DNA of 64,000 nucleotides. Origin: Chitinophagaceae bacterium (GTDB lineage: Bacteria > Bacteroidota > Bacteroidia > Chitinophagales > UBA10324). Below the pieces are notes generated by a model. That model was given only the letters and a program-made list of their open reading frames with translations, did not search any database and had not been told where the DNA came from. Shown in pieces: positions 38,901-48,455 of the stretch (within the stretch, counting starts at the first letter, position 1; the number at the start of each line of letters is the position of its first letter). The translations under genes were made by a program, and so were the position numbers. The stretch is from assembly GCA_016717285.1 (NCBI GenBank), contig JADKFU010000004.1:558001-622000 (forward strand). The letters run 5' to 3'.

Positions 38901-39049
38901 TGAAAAAGGAAGAACTGATTGCCAATGCCATTGAAATCAGGGCAAAGGATCTTTCTGCAATCGAATTACAAACGTTGATTGACCAACTGGAAGAAGGTTG
39001 TAATTTGGCAGTAAGGGAAATTGAAACGGAGCTGCACCGTATTTCCTGA
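35957..39049 (+). CDS. TPR hybrid histidine kinase with receiver and HPt domains
   Basis: 1030 aa if the first ATG is used; 35984 is an alternative, and both leave a long leader before the signal segment GRLLFLFLLLLKFSAVTAQ. Domains: tetratricopeptide repeats to about residue 400, a transmembrane segment near 443-462 (FFIGGAVLLLLIAGLLW), HisKA (FLANMSHEIRTPMN, His ~502), HATPase (NLAGNALKFTEQG, DTGIGI, GGTGLGLTIS), receiver (ILLAEDNEHN, Asp ~814 in LILMDIQMPE), and a C-terminal HPt (QAAHRLKPQLG, His ~971). The complete phosphorelay is on one chain. The LytTR regulator downstream (39133) is the likely partner. Confidence 0.95.
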   Translation: MEIPCKQSCMGESIPTKCIKLQELKRLFLFKKNTFIFQTLFVGRLLFLFLLLLKFSAVTAQEMTDAEKYRLEYQHATDDTSRINALRKMGTTFTNSNPDSAIIFTKLALAAAKKAGWSKGIAQCSLNLGVYYQNSTSFDSAFAYTNLALEAALKMNDKNRLALIYINRGTLLTITSKYEAALADLKQAVQLSEEANNNDRLARASISLSQLYMYQENWEAALPWTEKALALQTGLGNIQQIAICKVNLGGLYLKQKKYTAAEKTLLEALNIGDSLADNSIIANASMSLSDAYQESGNNAAAINYLKKAVTASMQMENVNLLAIASYNLGNAYYLNNEFNKALQSYSTGINAVKEMKEMEYEQSINYEGLSKTYFKLNDYQDAYQALSKYVVLKDSVNNRLQNKKLLELQTQFETEQKDKAIVLLNKEKMLQTAEVKLQRELKNFFIGGAVLLLLIAGLLWNRYYIKQRAAKELGEKNILVEQAKQRAEKSEQFKSQFLANMSHEIRTPMNAVMGMTNLLLDEPQNEKNTRYLSVIKHASENLLVIINDILDLSKLEAGMMVAEKIPFALQDVVTSVRDTLQMKADENGLIFTTGIGKNVPAVVMGDPSRLSQVLLNLAGNALKFTEQGSVTIEIAAVQQDTIQDINNKIIALRFSVSDTGIGIEKEKLTKIFESFTQANASDTRKFGGTGLGLTISKNLVELLGGKLEVESELHAGSVFSFVLSTEVGTSEQLNNFQLRHEGYSADDLFGLKILLAEDNEHNQLVAVDTLKKMIAEVEIEVVNNGTGVIELLRKEQPDKNAGEKSSARFDLILMDIQMPEMNGFEATRIIRAEFPDPISQIPIIALTASVVRSDLKKCMEAGMNSYVVKPFSKEELLREIGKVLQRSEKQVILHTNNFLAGNKAEANAERQSAQSNSTVTDLSRLKSLYDNDREKIREYFRQFIAIVPQRIQQLKVVADEKNHEGIYQAAHRLKPQLGFFGMKKEELIANAIEIRAKDLSAIELQTLIDQLEEGCNLAVREIETELHRIS

Positions 39050-39132
39050 TCATAAAACGGAGCAGCCAAAACAAGATTTAAAACACACTGCATTTAACAG
39101 CATGCCGGTTTGGAGAATGCAGCAACCTGGTT

Positions 39133-39891
39133 ATGAGCATTTATAAATCCATTATTATTGACGACGATGCGTTCATCCGCAAATCGCTGCAGGATTACCT
39201 GCAATATTCGTTTCCGGAATTAAACATCGTCGCCATTTGCAGTGATGCTTTTTCAGGATTGAAAGCCATAGAGCAGCATCAGCCCCATCTTGTTTTTCTG
39301 GATATTGAAATGCCCGGCCTCAGCGGATTTGAGATGTTGAACAAGATCAATCCGATTCAATTTGAAATCATTTTTATCACTTCCTTCGATCACTATGCAA
39401 TTAAAGCCATCCGTTACAGCGCGCTTGATTATTTGCTGAAACCGATTGATCCCGTGGAGTTGAAAATTGCGATTGATCGTTTCAAAGAAAAAAAAAGCGC
39501 ATCGTCCGCACCTGTTCCGCTGCTGCAAAATTTCATCAGTAATCTTAACGCAAAAACACCGGATGATTTTAAGCTGGCTATTTCCACCACACAAGGAACC
39601 TTGTTTCTTCCAATACAGGAGATTATCCGGTTGGAGGCCGATGGCAGTTATACCTTATTTCACCTTCGGGAAAATAAAAAACTGCTGGCCTCACGTACGC
39701 TTAAAGATTTTGCCGATCTGCTGGATGAGCAACGTTTTATCCGCGTTCATAAATCGCACCTTGTCAACAGGCGCTATGTAAGACGTATTCTGAACACACA
39801 CCATTTATTGATGGAGGATAATACAGAAGTGGAAGTATCAAGAAGAAAATGGGATGATGTAAAAAATATTCTGAAGGAGTCTGCAGAATGA
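39133..39891 (+). CDS. LytTR-family response regulator
   Basis: 252 aa. Receiver domain with IIIDDDAFIRK and phosphoacceptor Asp ~57 (VFLDIEMPGLSG), Lys in LLKPIDP, then a C-terminal LytTR DNA-binding domain (IIRLEADGSYTLFHLRENKK, RFIRVHKSHLVNRRYVRRI). It lies 83 bp after the hybrid kinase in the same direction and probably forms a signalling pair with it. Confidence 0.95.
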   Translation: MSIYKSIIIDDDAFIRKSLQDYLQYSFPELNIVAICSDAFSGLKAIEQHQPHLVFLDIEMPGLSGFEMLNKINPIQFEIIFITSFDHYAIKAIRYSALDYLLKPIDPVELKIAIDRFKEKKSASSAPVPLLQNFISNLNAKTPDDFKLAISTTQGTLFLPIQEIIRLEADGSYTLFHLRENKKLLASRTLKDFADLLDEQRFIRVHKSHLVNRRYVRRILNTHHLLMEDNTEVEVSRRKWDDVKNILKESAE

Positions 39892-39985
39892 TACCTTAGC
39901 GTTATCCCAACGTAAACGCACTTCATTTAAAACGGTATGCTCCCGTACCGGATAAAAATCAGTCACCTTTAATTTTGAAAGTAAA

Positions 39986-40846
39986 ATGAAACAAACGTTT
40001 TACACAGCAATTACCGCGTCCTTGTTTTTAATAATCGCTTGTAATTACCCATCCAATCAACAGCCAACCCACAATGAAAGCAACACCGGCACTCTTTTCA
40101 TAATCGGTGGTGGAGATCGTGATGATACGCTCATGCAGCAGATGATTGATGTTTCGGGATGGAAAAAAGGAGATGTCATCACTGCCATTACACTTCCAAG
40201 CACTTATGACAGCTCCTACTATTGGATCAACCATCAACTGCAACAGATGACGGGTCAGGCCTGTGTAAAGTTTGATTCAGCGGCCATACACGATGAAAAA
40301 AAACTGGACTCACTGTCTCAGTCAAAAATCATTTTTATAGGCGGCGGCGATCAGTTGCGTATGATGCAATTGATAGAAGGCAGTGAAGTAAAAAAGATTA
40401 TTCAGCAAGCCTACCGGGAAGGCGCAACCATTGGCGGTACCAGCGCCGGCGCTGCTGTTATGAGTAGCCTGATGATAACAGGAAACCAACTGATGGACAC
40501 CGTTTATGCATCCACTTTTCCGGTACTGCTCGATTCGAACCTCGAGTTAAAAGAAGGATTGGGTTTATTGGACAGCGTGATTGTTGACATGCACTTTATT
40601 GCACGAAGCCGTTACAACCGTTTATTCTCCGCCATCGTTGAACATCCGGAATATCAGTGCATTGGTATTGATGAAACCACCGCCATTATCATTCACAACG
40701 ATTCTGCAACTGTTGCGGGAGTGAGTGAAGTAATGGTAATTGAAACACCAGATGAAATTCGAAAGGGCCCACATCATTTAGTGGGAGCAAGAGATATTGA
40801 TGTGTCCGTTTATTTGCCGGGTGACCAGTTCCCAATCAAAAGATGA
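39986..40846 (+). CDS. Cyanophycinase-like (peptidase S51) lipoprotein
   Basis: 286 aa. Lipobox LIIAC, so membrane-anchored. Family S51 features: FIIGGGDRDDTLMQQ, IIFIGGGDQLRMM, and the nucleophile motif GGTSAGAAVMS, with downstream DMHFIARSRYNRL. Cyanophycinases hydrolyse the Asp-Arg polymer cyanophycin to dipeptides; related proteins are secreted. It follows the LytTR gene by ~95 bp and may be its target. Confidence 0.9.
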   Translation: MKQTFYTAITASLFLIIACNYPSNQQPTHNESNTGTLFIIGGGDRDDTLMQQMIDVSGWKKGDVITAITLPSTYDSSYYWINHQLQQMTGQACVKFDSAAIHDEKKLDSLSQSKIIFIGGGDQLRMMQLIEGSEVKKIIQQAYREGATIGGTSAGAAVMSSLMITGNQLMDTVYASTFPVLLDSNLELKEGLGLLDSVIVDMHFIARSRYNRLFSAIVEHPEYQCIGIDETTAIIIHNDSATVAGVSEVMVIETPDEIRKGPHHLVGARDIDVSVYLPGDQFPIKR

Positions 40847-40913
40847 AATGAAAAGCAGAGCTCCTTTTCAGGAAAAAAATTATTGCCGTTCAAAAGCATG
40901 TTTTTCATTTCCT

Positions 40914-43900
40914 TCAATTCACAATTGAAACCGGACGGTTAAATACCACTTCATCTGTAATAATTCTCAACCAATAGATTCCCGTTGGAGTGTCTGACTT
41001 TAACGAAATGGATTTGCTCAGCATTCCATCAACAACTTCCGTGTTTTCTGTGTACACTTTTTGTCCGATCGCATTGATCATACAAATTGTTACTTCACCA
41101 ACGTATGAAGGGTCTGTTTGAAAATCAAGATGGAATGATCCGTCAGAAGGATTGGGATAGACATTCATGCTCACGTCATTTTCTGCATCAACATTTTCAA
41201 GCTTGCATCCTGTTACGATTTTGCCGCCCGACAATTGAGTGCATCCATTTTGTGTGGTGGCAAGATATTTATAGGTTCCCGGTATAATAGCCGTATAAAC
41301 AGTTCCGGTTACTCCGCTGATTACAAGATCATCCTTATACCATATATAAGTATAACCGGCAGTCACTTTCGCATTCAGCACCACGAAGCCAGCTTCACAG
41401 ATATTCAATTTGCCGACTGCTGTAATTTTAGCAGTAGCGCCGGCAAAATTCTCTATTGTGGAAGTTGGTGACAATTTGGTGCATCCTGTGCCATTCGTCA
41501 CGATTACGGTGTAGCTACCTTCAATCATAGTGCTATAGCTGCTCGCTGTGGCGCCCGCGATGCTCGCCCCACCATTCTTCCATTGGTACTGTAAGCCGGT
41601 TCCGGTATTTGCCTCAAGTGTAGCAGTTGCGCCCGGACAAACTTTAATGGTGCCAGATGGAGTGATGCTTGATTTTGGCAATGCCTTCGTATTAACTGTT
41701 GTATTAGCTGAAATAACACTGCAGACTCCAATAGCCACCGCTACTGAATAGACCGCTTCACTTGACGCATTGTAAGTGGATAAAGTAGCACCTGAAATAT
41801 TTATCCCGTCTTTTTTCCATTGATAAATAAGATTTGCTCCCGTGTTGGCCTGCAGTAGAATAGAAGTACCTGTACAGATAGTAATTGAACCGGAAGGAAC
41901 AACGGTTGCGGTTACCACACCTTCATCAATTTGAGTATCACAATCATCATCTAAACTGTTGCAAACTTCCGCAGTGCCCGGATGTATGCCGGGTTCATCA
42001 TCATTGCAATCCGAAGAATTTAAAACATATCCTGACGGCGATACTGCATCGCAAGAGTTGATGTACACTGCCGCATTTCCGTAACCGTCTGAGTCATCAT
42101 CCCGGTAATAAGTGAATGAGTTTCCTCCTTCGTCTGTTTGCGTGTCACAATCGTCATCAATACCATTACAGGCTTCTGTTGCATCCGGATGAATAGCAAA
42201 CCCACCGGAAGCAGGATCATCATTACAGTCAGTAGCACTTTCCACAAAACCAACAGGTTCGACACAGGATAAAATGCCACCTTCAGCATCGCCATATCCG
42301 TCACCATCCGCGTCCGGATAAAAAAGTGATTGCACGCCATCATCAATTTGTGCATCACAATTATCATCTAAGCCATTGCATACTTCTGTTGCTCCCGGAT
42401 AAATGTGCGACTCAACATCATTACAATCACTATTGTCTGCAACGTAACCTGACGGAGCAGCACAAGCAGTTAAAGCGGCACCTGGATTTCCAAATCCGTC
42501 CATATCAGCATCGGCGTAGAAAGCAGTTCCCGCGATTTCATCGGTTTCGCCGTTGCAGTTGTCATCGATATTATTGCAGGTTTCCTGTGCTCCGGGATGA
42601 ATGGTTCCGGTTGCATCATTACAATCCAGATCATTCGAAACATAACCTGATACAGAAGAACTTCCCATTACCCACACACTGTGATTTCCGAAGCCGTCAT
42701 AATCATTGTCTTTATAGAAAGTATCTGTTGTGGAATATCGCAACTGTAACTGACTCGTGTCTTTAAAAATTTTGATTTGAGAAAGCGTGATGATACCGTC
42801 TTCAAATACCTGATCCCCGGATTGAATGGTCTGTCCCTTGTGAATCACACTCCAATAAATAATCGCATGCGGTGGTGGAAGAAATTGCTGGCGCCGGCGA
42901 GGTGTAATATCCACTGTTCCGGAGTCGGGATACACAACGATCAGATCGTTCATGGCATTTAAACCGCGAATCAGGCAATTCGCTTTCCAGACAAATGCGC
43001 TGTCAGTAACATTGTCCACCCAATCCATTGAACCATTTACTGATCCATATGGTGCTCCACTGCTTTTAATGCCCACTCCATAATATTCATTCAGACTACA
43101 GTTGCTGAAGGCAGGGTAAGACTTGTTTCTGCTATACCTGAGCACATCAAAATTGTTGTCCGTCCAAAAACCACCCGTGCCGTCGTGTTCGCGCTCATCC
43201 CAGAAATAATAGCCACCGGCATCGTTTGCATTTAAAGAGTCATAATACATTGGTTTCTCTGTCCAGCCCAACGTGACGTCTGATTTTCCATTAATGGCAT
43301 ATATAGGTGGCAGGTCCCTGTTTTTAAAATGGTGTAGCAGCCAGGCACAATTTACAGCATCAACTGTATTGTATCCCAGATTACATGGTAAGTTGGTGGA
43401 CATTTTGCCCAACAATGCATCCACATCCTTGCGGTTTTTCTGTCCCGGATTCAAGGAATTAAACGCTACAGAATCATTTTGAAATCCAATATTAAAGCAG
43501 GGAACAGATGCATGTACCGCCGCAATTTTTTCAGGATACGTGAGCGCATATAACACTGCACCACAGGCGCCGGCAGATGAACCTGAGAGATAAATACGGT
43601 TAGAATCAATCGACAGATGCTGAATGGCCCAGTCGATAGTAGCTTTATACATTTGTTGAAAAAAATTATTATTGATACCTGAAGCGGGAACTGTATTTTG
43701 CTTTTTGTAAATATCATAAGTGGAATTGGCTCCCCAGAATCCTCCATTGTCTCCGTTAGGAAACAGAAACTCAAGATTCAAATTCATTTCATTGGAACTA
43801 ACAGTCGTAATACCCGAGAATAAATCAGATCCTCCTCCATGAAATTTCACTGTTAGCGGTTGATTGCCGGAATTGTTATTTCGATACAATAAGAAATCAG

Positions 43901-44582
43901 ATGCCATAAATCCCGCGGCCATCATGGATGCCTGTGTGATTTCTCTTTTAAAGCTTACAAAACTGGTGTATAATTCTGTGGTTCTCCCACTGATCAGAAT
44001 TGTTTTTTGAAAAACCGGTTGCGGTGTTTTTACCAATTCGACAATTGGCTGCATAAGAGAATTGACACCATACAGCAAGGTCGTATCTTCTGAGTTATTT
44101 GATTTAATAGTTACTGCATAATAATAATTTCCACTGGCAAGTGTGGTAGCTACCATGAGACCCTTTGAAGGAGGGAGCGGCGTTCCGCCCGAATCAATGC
44201 ATAGGTAATTGTTCTGATTGTAATGAGCAGTGAGATCAAAATCCAACGCACTTTTCTGAACCGTCCAGCCGAGGTATTCGCACGCGGACAATTGCCAGCC
44301 ATGTGTTATCGGTGATTGGGAGCGGTATACTTTATAGTAGTTATTCTGATTGCTTTGATTTGTCCATGTTAAAAACACCTGTCCATTCCTGTAAAAACCA
44401 TTCAGGCCTGTAACATGGCTGGCTGACAGTAATTGCGGAACCACTGCAAATATTACCATGCAAGCTAATAGCAACCGGTTTCGAAAGCACAGGTTGCTTA
44501 TTAGGTTTTTATTCAACAGAAAATCCTTTTGAATTGGATTTGTATTTGAACACGACTTAAAAGTGAAGGCTATTTCAAACAT
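40914..44582 (-). CDS. T9SS-exported esterase with MopE metal-binding repeats and Ig-like domains
   Basis: 1222 aa from the first ATG; the hydrophobic leader LLLACMVIFAVVPQLLSA lies ~40 residues in, so a TTG start near LLNKNLISN is more natural. Order: FN3-like module, an alpha/beta-hydrolase (oxyanion KFHGGGSD, nucleophile GSSAGACGAVLY near residue 332), four MopE-type units (~615-885; pattern DCND...IHPGA.E.CNG.DDNCD) preceded by acidic DADGDGYGD loops, three Ig-like repeats (SGSITICTGTSILLQ), and a T9SS sorting domain (VYPNPSDGSFHLDF ... GIYWLRII). Probably a surface polyester or polysaccharide-ester hydrolase with Ca-stabilised linkers. Confidence 0.88.
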   Translation of the reverse strand: MFEIAFTFKSCSNTNPIQKDFLLNKNLISNLCFRNRLLLACMVIFAVVPQLLSASHVTGLNGFYRNGQVFLTWTNQSNQNNYYKVYRSQSPITHGWQLSACEYLGWTVQKSALDFDLTAHYNQNNYLCIDSGGTPLPPSKGLMVATTLASGNYYYAVTIKSNNSEDTTLLYGVNSLMQPIVELVKTPQPVFQKTILISGRTTELYTSFVSFKREITQASMMAAGFMASDFLLYRNNNSGNQPLTVKFHGGGSDLFSGITTVSSNEMNLNLEFLFPNGDNGGFWGANSTYDIYKKQNTVPASGINNNFFQQMYKATIDWAIQHLSIDSNRIYLSGSSAGACGAVLYALTYPEKIAAVHASVPCFNIGFQNDSVAFNSLNPGQKNRKDVDALLGKMSTNLPCNLGYNTVDAVNCAWLLHHFKNRDLPPIYAINGKSDVTLGWTEKPMYYDSLNANDAGGYYFWDEREHDGTGGFWTDNNFDVLRYSRNKSYPAFSNCSLNEYYGVGIKSSGAPYGSVNGSMDWVDNVTDSAFVWKANCLIRGLNAMNDLIVVYPDSGTVDITPRRRQQFLPPPHAIIYWSVIHKGQTIQSGDQVFEDGIITLSQIKIFKDTSQLQLRYSTTDTFYKDNDYDGFGNHSVWVMGSSSVSGYVSNDLDCNDATGTIHPGAQETCNNIDDNCNGETDEIAGTAFYADADMDGFGNPGAALTACAAPSGYVADNSDCNDVESHIYPGATEVCNGLDDNCDAQIDDGVQSLFYPDADGDGYGDAEGGILSCVEPVGFVESATDCNDDPASGGFAIHPDATEACNGIDDDCDTQTDEGGNSFTYYRDDDSDGYGNAAVYINSCDAVSPSGYVLNSSDCNDDEPGIHPGTAEVCNSLDDDCDTQIDEGVVTATVVPSGSITICTGTSILLQANTGANLIYQWKKDGINISGATLSTYNASSEAVYSVAVAIGVCSVISANTTVNTKALPKSSITPSGTIKVCPGATATLEANTGTGLQYQWKNGGASIAGATASSYSTMIEGSYTVIVTNGTGCTKLSPTSTIENFAGATAKITAVGKLNICEAGFVVLNAKVTAGYTYIWYKDDLVISGVTGTVYTAIIPGTYKYLATTQNGCTQLSGGKIVTGCKLENVDAENDVSMNVYPNPSDGSFHLDFQTDPSYVGEVTICMINAIGQKVYTENTEVVDGMLSKSISLKSDTPTGIYWLRIITDEVVFNRPVSIVN

Positions 44583-45114
44583 GCGCGACTTGCTTTCTGT
44601 CAGATCTCAGGAATGTGGCCGGACAGTAAAATAAATTATGTCGCATAACTGGTGTAGTAACCGGTAAAAAGAATAATGGATGGATTAATGGAGTATTTAT
44701 TTCATCGATTTTTATTTCACGACCAATCTGAAAGCCAGGATAGAAATATTATTTCAACCACTAACGCTTCTATTTTATACGCGCTGGTATCGAAATGATG
44801 CCCATCAAACGAGCATTGAAAATGGTTTCCGAAAAGTGGCTTTTGAAATCAGTCAGGCAATTACGCAAAGCCCGAAAAGAAAAACTGAAGCGTATGATCT
44901 TCTGCATTTCGAAACTTTGCGCGAAAATATCTATTACGAAAGTTTTTCATTTTGGTTACGATTCAGGATCAGCTAATATTTAATAATCAGAAGCAGCGCG
45001 ACAATTTGAGGTGCACCTGCATGCAAACAATCTCCCATTTTGTCAACTGATTTTAGTTATTTCGCTTTCTCTCATTACGTTTGAAACACCAGCATTTCAT
45101 TTACCGGCTTCAAG
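44583..45114. other. Intergenic stretch with a possible non-ATG ORF
   Basis: About 530 bp. A plus-strand frame at roughly 44692-44982 lacks ATG but reads protein-like (for example QTSIENGFRKVAFEISQA and YDLLHFETLRENIYYES). It may be a gene fragment. An overlapping frame with an ATG at 44795 is lysine-rich and looks like a shadow. No repeat was seen. Confidence 0.3.
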
Positions 45115-46371
45115 ATGCCTTCCATAAGAAATATTCTCTACCACATCTTTTCCTTCTCGGTAATTGCAATTGCCTTTTTGTTGCCTGCATTCCCGCGTAC
45201 CACTGGTTTCTTTATTGCTTTGCTCACGTTGGTGTGGTTGGTTGATGGCCACCTGATTGCAAAATTGCGGCTGCTCGCATGGCAGCCGCTGGCGTTGGTG
45301 TTTATTGCCGTTTACATTGCCTGCCTGCTTTGGATGATACCAACTGCAAATCTTTCTAATGGTCTGCACAACCTGGTTTTAAAAATTTCGCTGTTGGTCT
45401 TTCCATTGATTTTTTTTGCTCCCGGAAAACTTCATTTACCGCCTGTTCGAGTGGTACTGCGTTTTTTTATTCTTGGATGTCTGCTATGTTCCATCATACT
45501 GCTCTCCCTTGCCGCTTACGTTTATTTTTCAACCGGCAAAAGCCACTTTACCTACACGTCGCTCACAGAACCACTTACTATTCATCCGGCATTTATCTCG
45601 ATGTATTTCATCTTTTGCATCTTTTCACTGCTGCTTCCTTTTTTAGAAAGTAAGGTAAATCACCTTTTTGGCAGCGCATTCCTTTCCATGGCAGGTATTG
45701 CTTTTTTTATGCTGATGATATTTTTGTTGTCGGCCCGGCAAGAAATCATCGCGCTATTGCTGTTATTGCCTGCATCATTCCTGTATTATTTTTTCAGAAG
45801 AAAAAAATTGTTAACTGGTATTGCCATCAGTGCCACTTTGGCCGGAGGTCTGCTATTATTAATTCTGTTGGTGCCTGAAGCAAAAATGCGGCTACAGAAA
45901 ATGCAATCGCAGTTGGAAGAACCTTATACTAATACTGCACCCAATAGTGTAACGATGAGAAAGGTGATTTGGCAAAGTGCCCTTGAAATCATACGCGAAC
46001 ATCCATTGGGTGTAGGCACAGGAGATGTAAATGATGTATTAAAAGAGAAATACCTGGAAAAAAATCTGCTTTGGCCGCTGAGCGAAAACCTGAATGCGCA
46101 CAACCAATATCTTCAGTTAACTATTGGATTGGGTCTTCCGGGCTTGCTTCTTTTTCTCTTTTCATTGATTACTTCCCTAAAGTCGGCGATCGTTGCACGG
46201 TATTATATTTACCTCTTGTTCCTGTCGTTGTTTCTGTTTTGCATTATCACAGAATGCATGCTGGAAACAGAAGCCGGCGTGGTATTTTTTGCTTTTTTTA
46301 ATTCGTTGCTGGCGAATGAAACGATGATGATCCGAAATAATAATGCATTCCGTAACACGCCTTTATTGTGA
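45115..46371 (+). CDS. O-antigen ligase / Wzy-like polytopic membrane protein
   Basis: 418 aa with ten or more transmembrane segments and the Wzy_C-type periplasmic loop: EIIREHPLGVGTGDVND followed by LNAHNQYLQLTIGLGLPG. Such proteins transfer or polymerise lipid-linked glycans at the periplasmic face. A second protein of the same type is encoded at 47124-48371 on the other strand. It ends convergently with the glycosyltransferase gene, overlapping it by 9 bp. Confidence 0.88.
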   Translation: MPSIRNILYHIFSFSVIAIAFLLPAFPRTTGFFIALLTLVWLVDGHLIAKLRLLAWQPLALVFIAVYIACLLWMIPTANLSNGLHNLVLKISLLVFPLIFFAPGKLHLPPVRVVLRFFILGCLLCSIILLSLAAYVYFSTGKSHFTYTSLTEPLTIHPAFISMYFIFCIFSLLLPFLESKVNHLFGSAFLSMAGIAFFMLMIFLLSARQEIIALLLLLPASFLYYFFRRKKLLTGIAISATLAGGLLLLILLVPEAKMRLQKMQSQLEEPYTNTAPNSVTMRKVIWQSALEIIREHPLGVGTGDVNDVLKEKYLEKNLLWPLSENLNAHNQYLQLTIGLGLPGLLLFLFSLITSLKSAIVARYYIYLLFLSLFLFCIITECMLETEAGVVFFAFFNSLLANETMMIRNNNAFRNTPLL

Positions 46372-47127
46372 ACGATTTCTTCTGTTCAGACTCCTTAGCG
46401 CCACATATTTCTGATAAGTGTATCCGGCGCTGATACTGCAAACTTTCCATCCTGTAGCACCATCCAGAAATCCGAAACGTATAATATAATTGCGAAGAAA
46501 CGCTGCCAGCGTTTTCACATACACCATCAGTAGGGTTATTTTTCTTTTTTGCAGATACATTTCATCAGCGGCGATAGCTGCATACCGTTTCATTTTTTCC
46601 CGGTAGGCACTTTCTGATTCCGCTGTATAATGCAGCAGGTCGCCGCTAATCCATCCCGAACTTGTTTTCGGCAGCAATTCAAATTTATCGTGCGGATTGG
46701 TACCACCAAATGTGCCTTTGTATTTGTTGAACAACCTCAGCTTTCTATCAGGATACCAACCACTGTGATGCACCCATTGACCGCAAAAACAGGTGAGGCG
46801 ATTCATGAAATATCCGTCATGCCGTCCGTTGTTTTTTACGCTGAGAATGGATTGACGCAATTCCGGAGATAAGCATTCATCTGCATCAAGTGACAATACA
46901 AGCTGATGAGTGGAAAGCGACACCGCAAAATTTTTCTGCTCCTTGTGCCCTTCAAAAATATGCTCCACAAATCTTACGGAATAGCTTTCACAAATTTCCT
47001 TTGTTCGATCCGTTGAAAAGCCATCCACCACCACTATTTCATCCGCCACTGCTGTAACTGAATCCAGACACTTTCCAATATTCTTTTCTTCATTAAACGT
47101 GATGATGACCACAGAAAGCGGTGTCAT
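46363..47127 (-). CDS. Family 2 glycosyltransferase, WaaE/LpsC-like
   Basis: 254 aa. GT-A fold with SVVIITFNEEKNIGKCLDS, EIVVVDGFSTDRTKEI, the metal-binding DADE in LVLSLDADECLSP, and RLFNKYKGTFGG downstream, as in the WaaE/KdtX group that adds sugars to the LPS core. It overlaps the upstream O-antigen-ligase-like gene by 4 bp and is therefore likely translated with it. Confidence 0.93.
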   Translation of the reverse strand: MTPLSVVIITFNEEKNIGKCLDSVTAVADEIVVVDGFSTDRTKEICESYSVRFVEHIFEGHKEQKNFAVSLSTHQLVLSLDADECLSPELRQSILSVKNNGRHDGYFMNRLTCFCGQWVHHSGWYPDRKLRLFNKYKGTFGGTNPHDKFELLPKTSSGWISGDLLHYTAESESAYREKMKRYAAIAADEMYLQKRKITLLMVYVKTLAAFLRNYIIRFGFLDGATGWKVCSISAGYTYQKYVALRSLNRRNRSQ

Positions 47128-48371
47128 GATTTTTCCGATTGAAGGAATACATAGATCAGCAAAAGAAACTGGAGGTAGAAGGCTGTTCCCATTTGTTCTT
47201 CTACAGTTGCTTCAGTTAAAAACGAAGAAAGTACTATGATATGAAAACAGATGAACAGGATATTTTGCAGGTTTCTCCTGTTAAAGAGCGGCAGCAAAAC
47301 ACCTAAGCAAAAGACAAGCAATCCGATTGTGCCGGTACCTGCCGCAACAAACACAAACTGGTTGTGAGGCAACAGGTTTTCACGCGGATGCTCAGGTGCT
47401 TCCTCCAGTCTTCTCGTCATCTCTTGTTTCAGATCACCAATTCCAACACCTGCGACTGGATGGTCCCTGAACAATTCCATTCCCTTTTCAATAGATAAAA
47501 TACGTCCGCCATCTGACAGGCCCGAAGCATTATTGAATTGAAATAATTGCTGGAGATCATATTTCATGTAGTTCACCTTTGCCTTTACCGACGGTAAAAT
47601 CAGGTACGCTAACACGGGCAACAGTACTACCGTTGCGGCAAGGAATAATGCCGATTTCAATTGTCTGCCACGAAAAATAAAATTAAAGATCAGGTACACC
47701 ACACAAGCATAAAACGCCACCAGGCCACTTCGCACCGCTAACAGGTGGATGAAAAAAATCAGGTAGGCGCTAAAAATGGCGATCAGCCATCGTTCCCAGG
47801 AATACCGGATCTCCATTTTCTTTACGATGATAAAATAGCCGGTGAAAATGGCGAATGCAACCATGAGTGAATACCGGATATGGCTGAAGGGCGTATCAAT
47901 TACCCGGCCCTGCTTATAGGCATTGTTGATTTCTTCAAAGTCGGCTGCAAAATGGAGGGTAATAATGAGTGTGGTGAATACCACCATATAAAAAAAGAAA
48001 TAAAGCAAAAAGCTGAAGCGCCTTTCTGTAATCGTATTTTTTAAAGCGGCGAAAGCGATCGGAAGGGCGAGGAATGGCAATTTAAGCCGCACTCTTTCAA
48101 GAAAAAAAGCAGGGTCTTCCGTCGAATTGAAACAACTGAAGGCATAAAGAAAAAATAGCAGGGAAAGCGCAACCAGCACACGATCGTTAAAAAATGTGCG
48201 GAATGTTTTGCGCGGATCAACCAGCACCACCGCGTAACCGATCATCACCATCATGCTGATGCTGACCATCGCACGCGACATAAACATGCCGGCAATACCT
48301 GCGGCGAGCGCAAGAAACGGAATGATTTGCAGATAGCCTTTAAGCGCTGAATATTGCTTTTGATGCTCCAA
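47124..48371 (-). CDS. O-antigen ligase / Wzy-like polytopic membrane protein
   Basis: 415 aa, about eleven transmembrane segments. Wzy_C motif MELFRDHPVAGVGIGDLKQ and LLPHNQFVFVAAGTGTIG. It forms an operon with the glycosyltransferase (ATGA overlap) and is divergent from the sigma factor at 48456. Together with the 45115 protein it suggests a small LPS or glycan-finishing locus. Ligase and polymerase cannot be told apart by sequence alone. Confidence 0.9.
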   Translation of the reverse strand: MEHQKQYSALKGYLQIIPFLALAAGIAGMFMSRAMVSISMMVMIGYAVVLVDPRKTFRTFFNDRVLVALSLLFFLYAFSCFNSTEDPAFFLERVRLKLPFLALPIAFAALKNTITERRFSFLLYFFFYMVVFTTLIITLHFAADFEEINNAYKQGRVIDTPFSHIRYSLMVAFAIFTGYFIIVKKMEIRYSWERWLIAIFSAYLIFFIHLLAVRSGLVAFYACVVYLIFNFIFRGRQLKSALFLAATVVLLPVLAYLILPSVKAKVNYMKYDLQQLFQFNNASGLSDGGRILSIEKGMELFRDHPVAGVGIGDLKQEMTRRLEEAPEHPRENLLPHNQFVFVAAGTGTIGLLVFCLGVLLPLFNRRNLQNILFICFHIIVLSSFLTEATVEEQMGTAFYLQFLLLIYVFLQSEKS

Positions 48372-48455
48372 TGCTTCAAAGGTAAACGCTAATAACTTTT
48401 GTAGAAATATTTATTCACTTATTTTTAAGGCGTGGCGGAAGAGTTGAATACCATT

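Noticed and set aside
44795..44983. 62-aa lysine-rich ORF with an ATG
   Set aside because: Overlapped by a more protein-like non-ATG frame; composition looks like a shadow and no ribosome-binding site or neighbour supports it.
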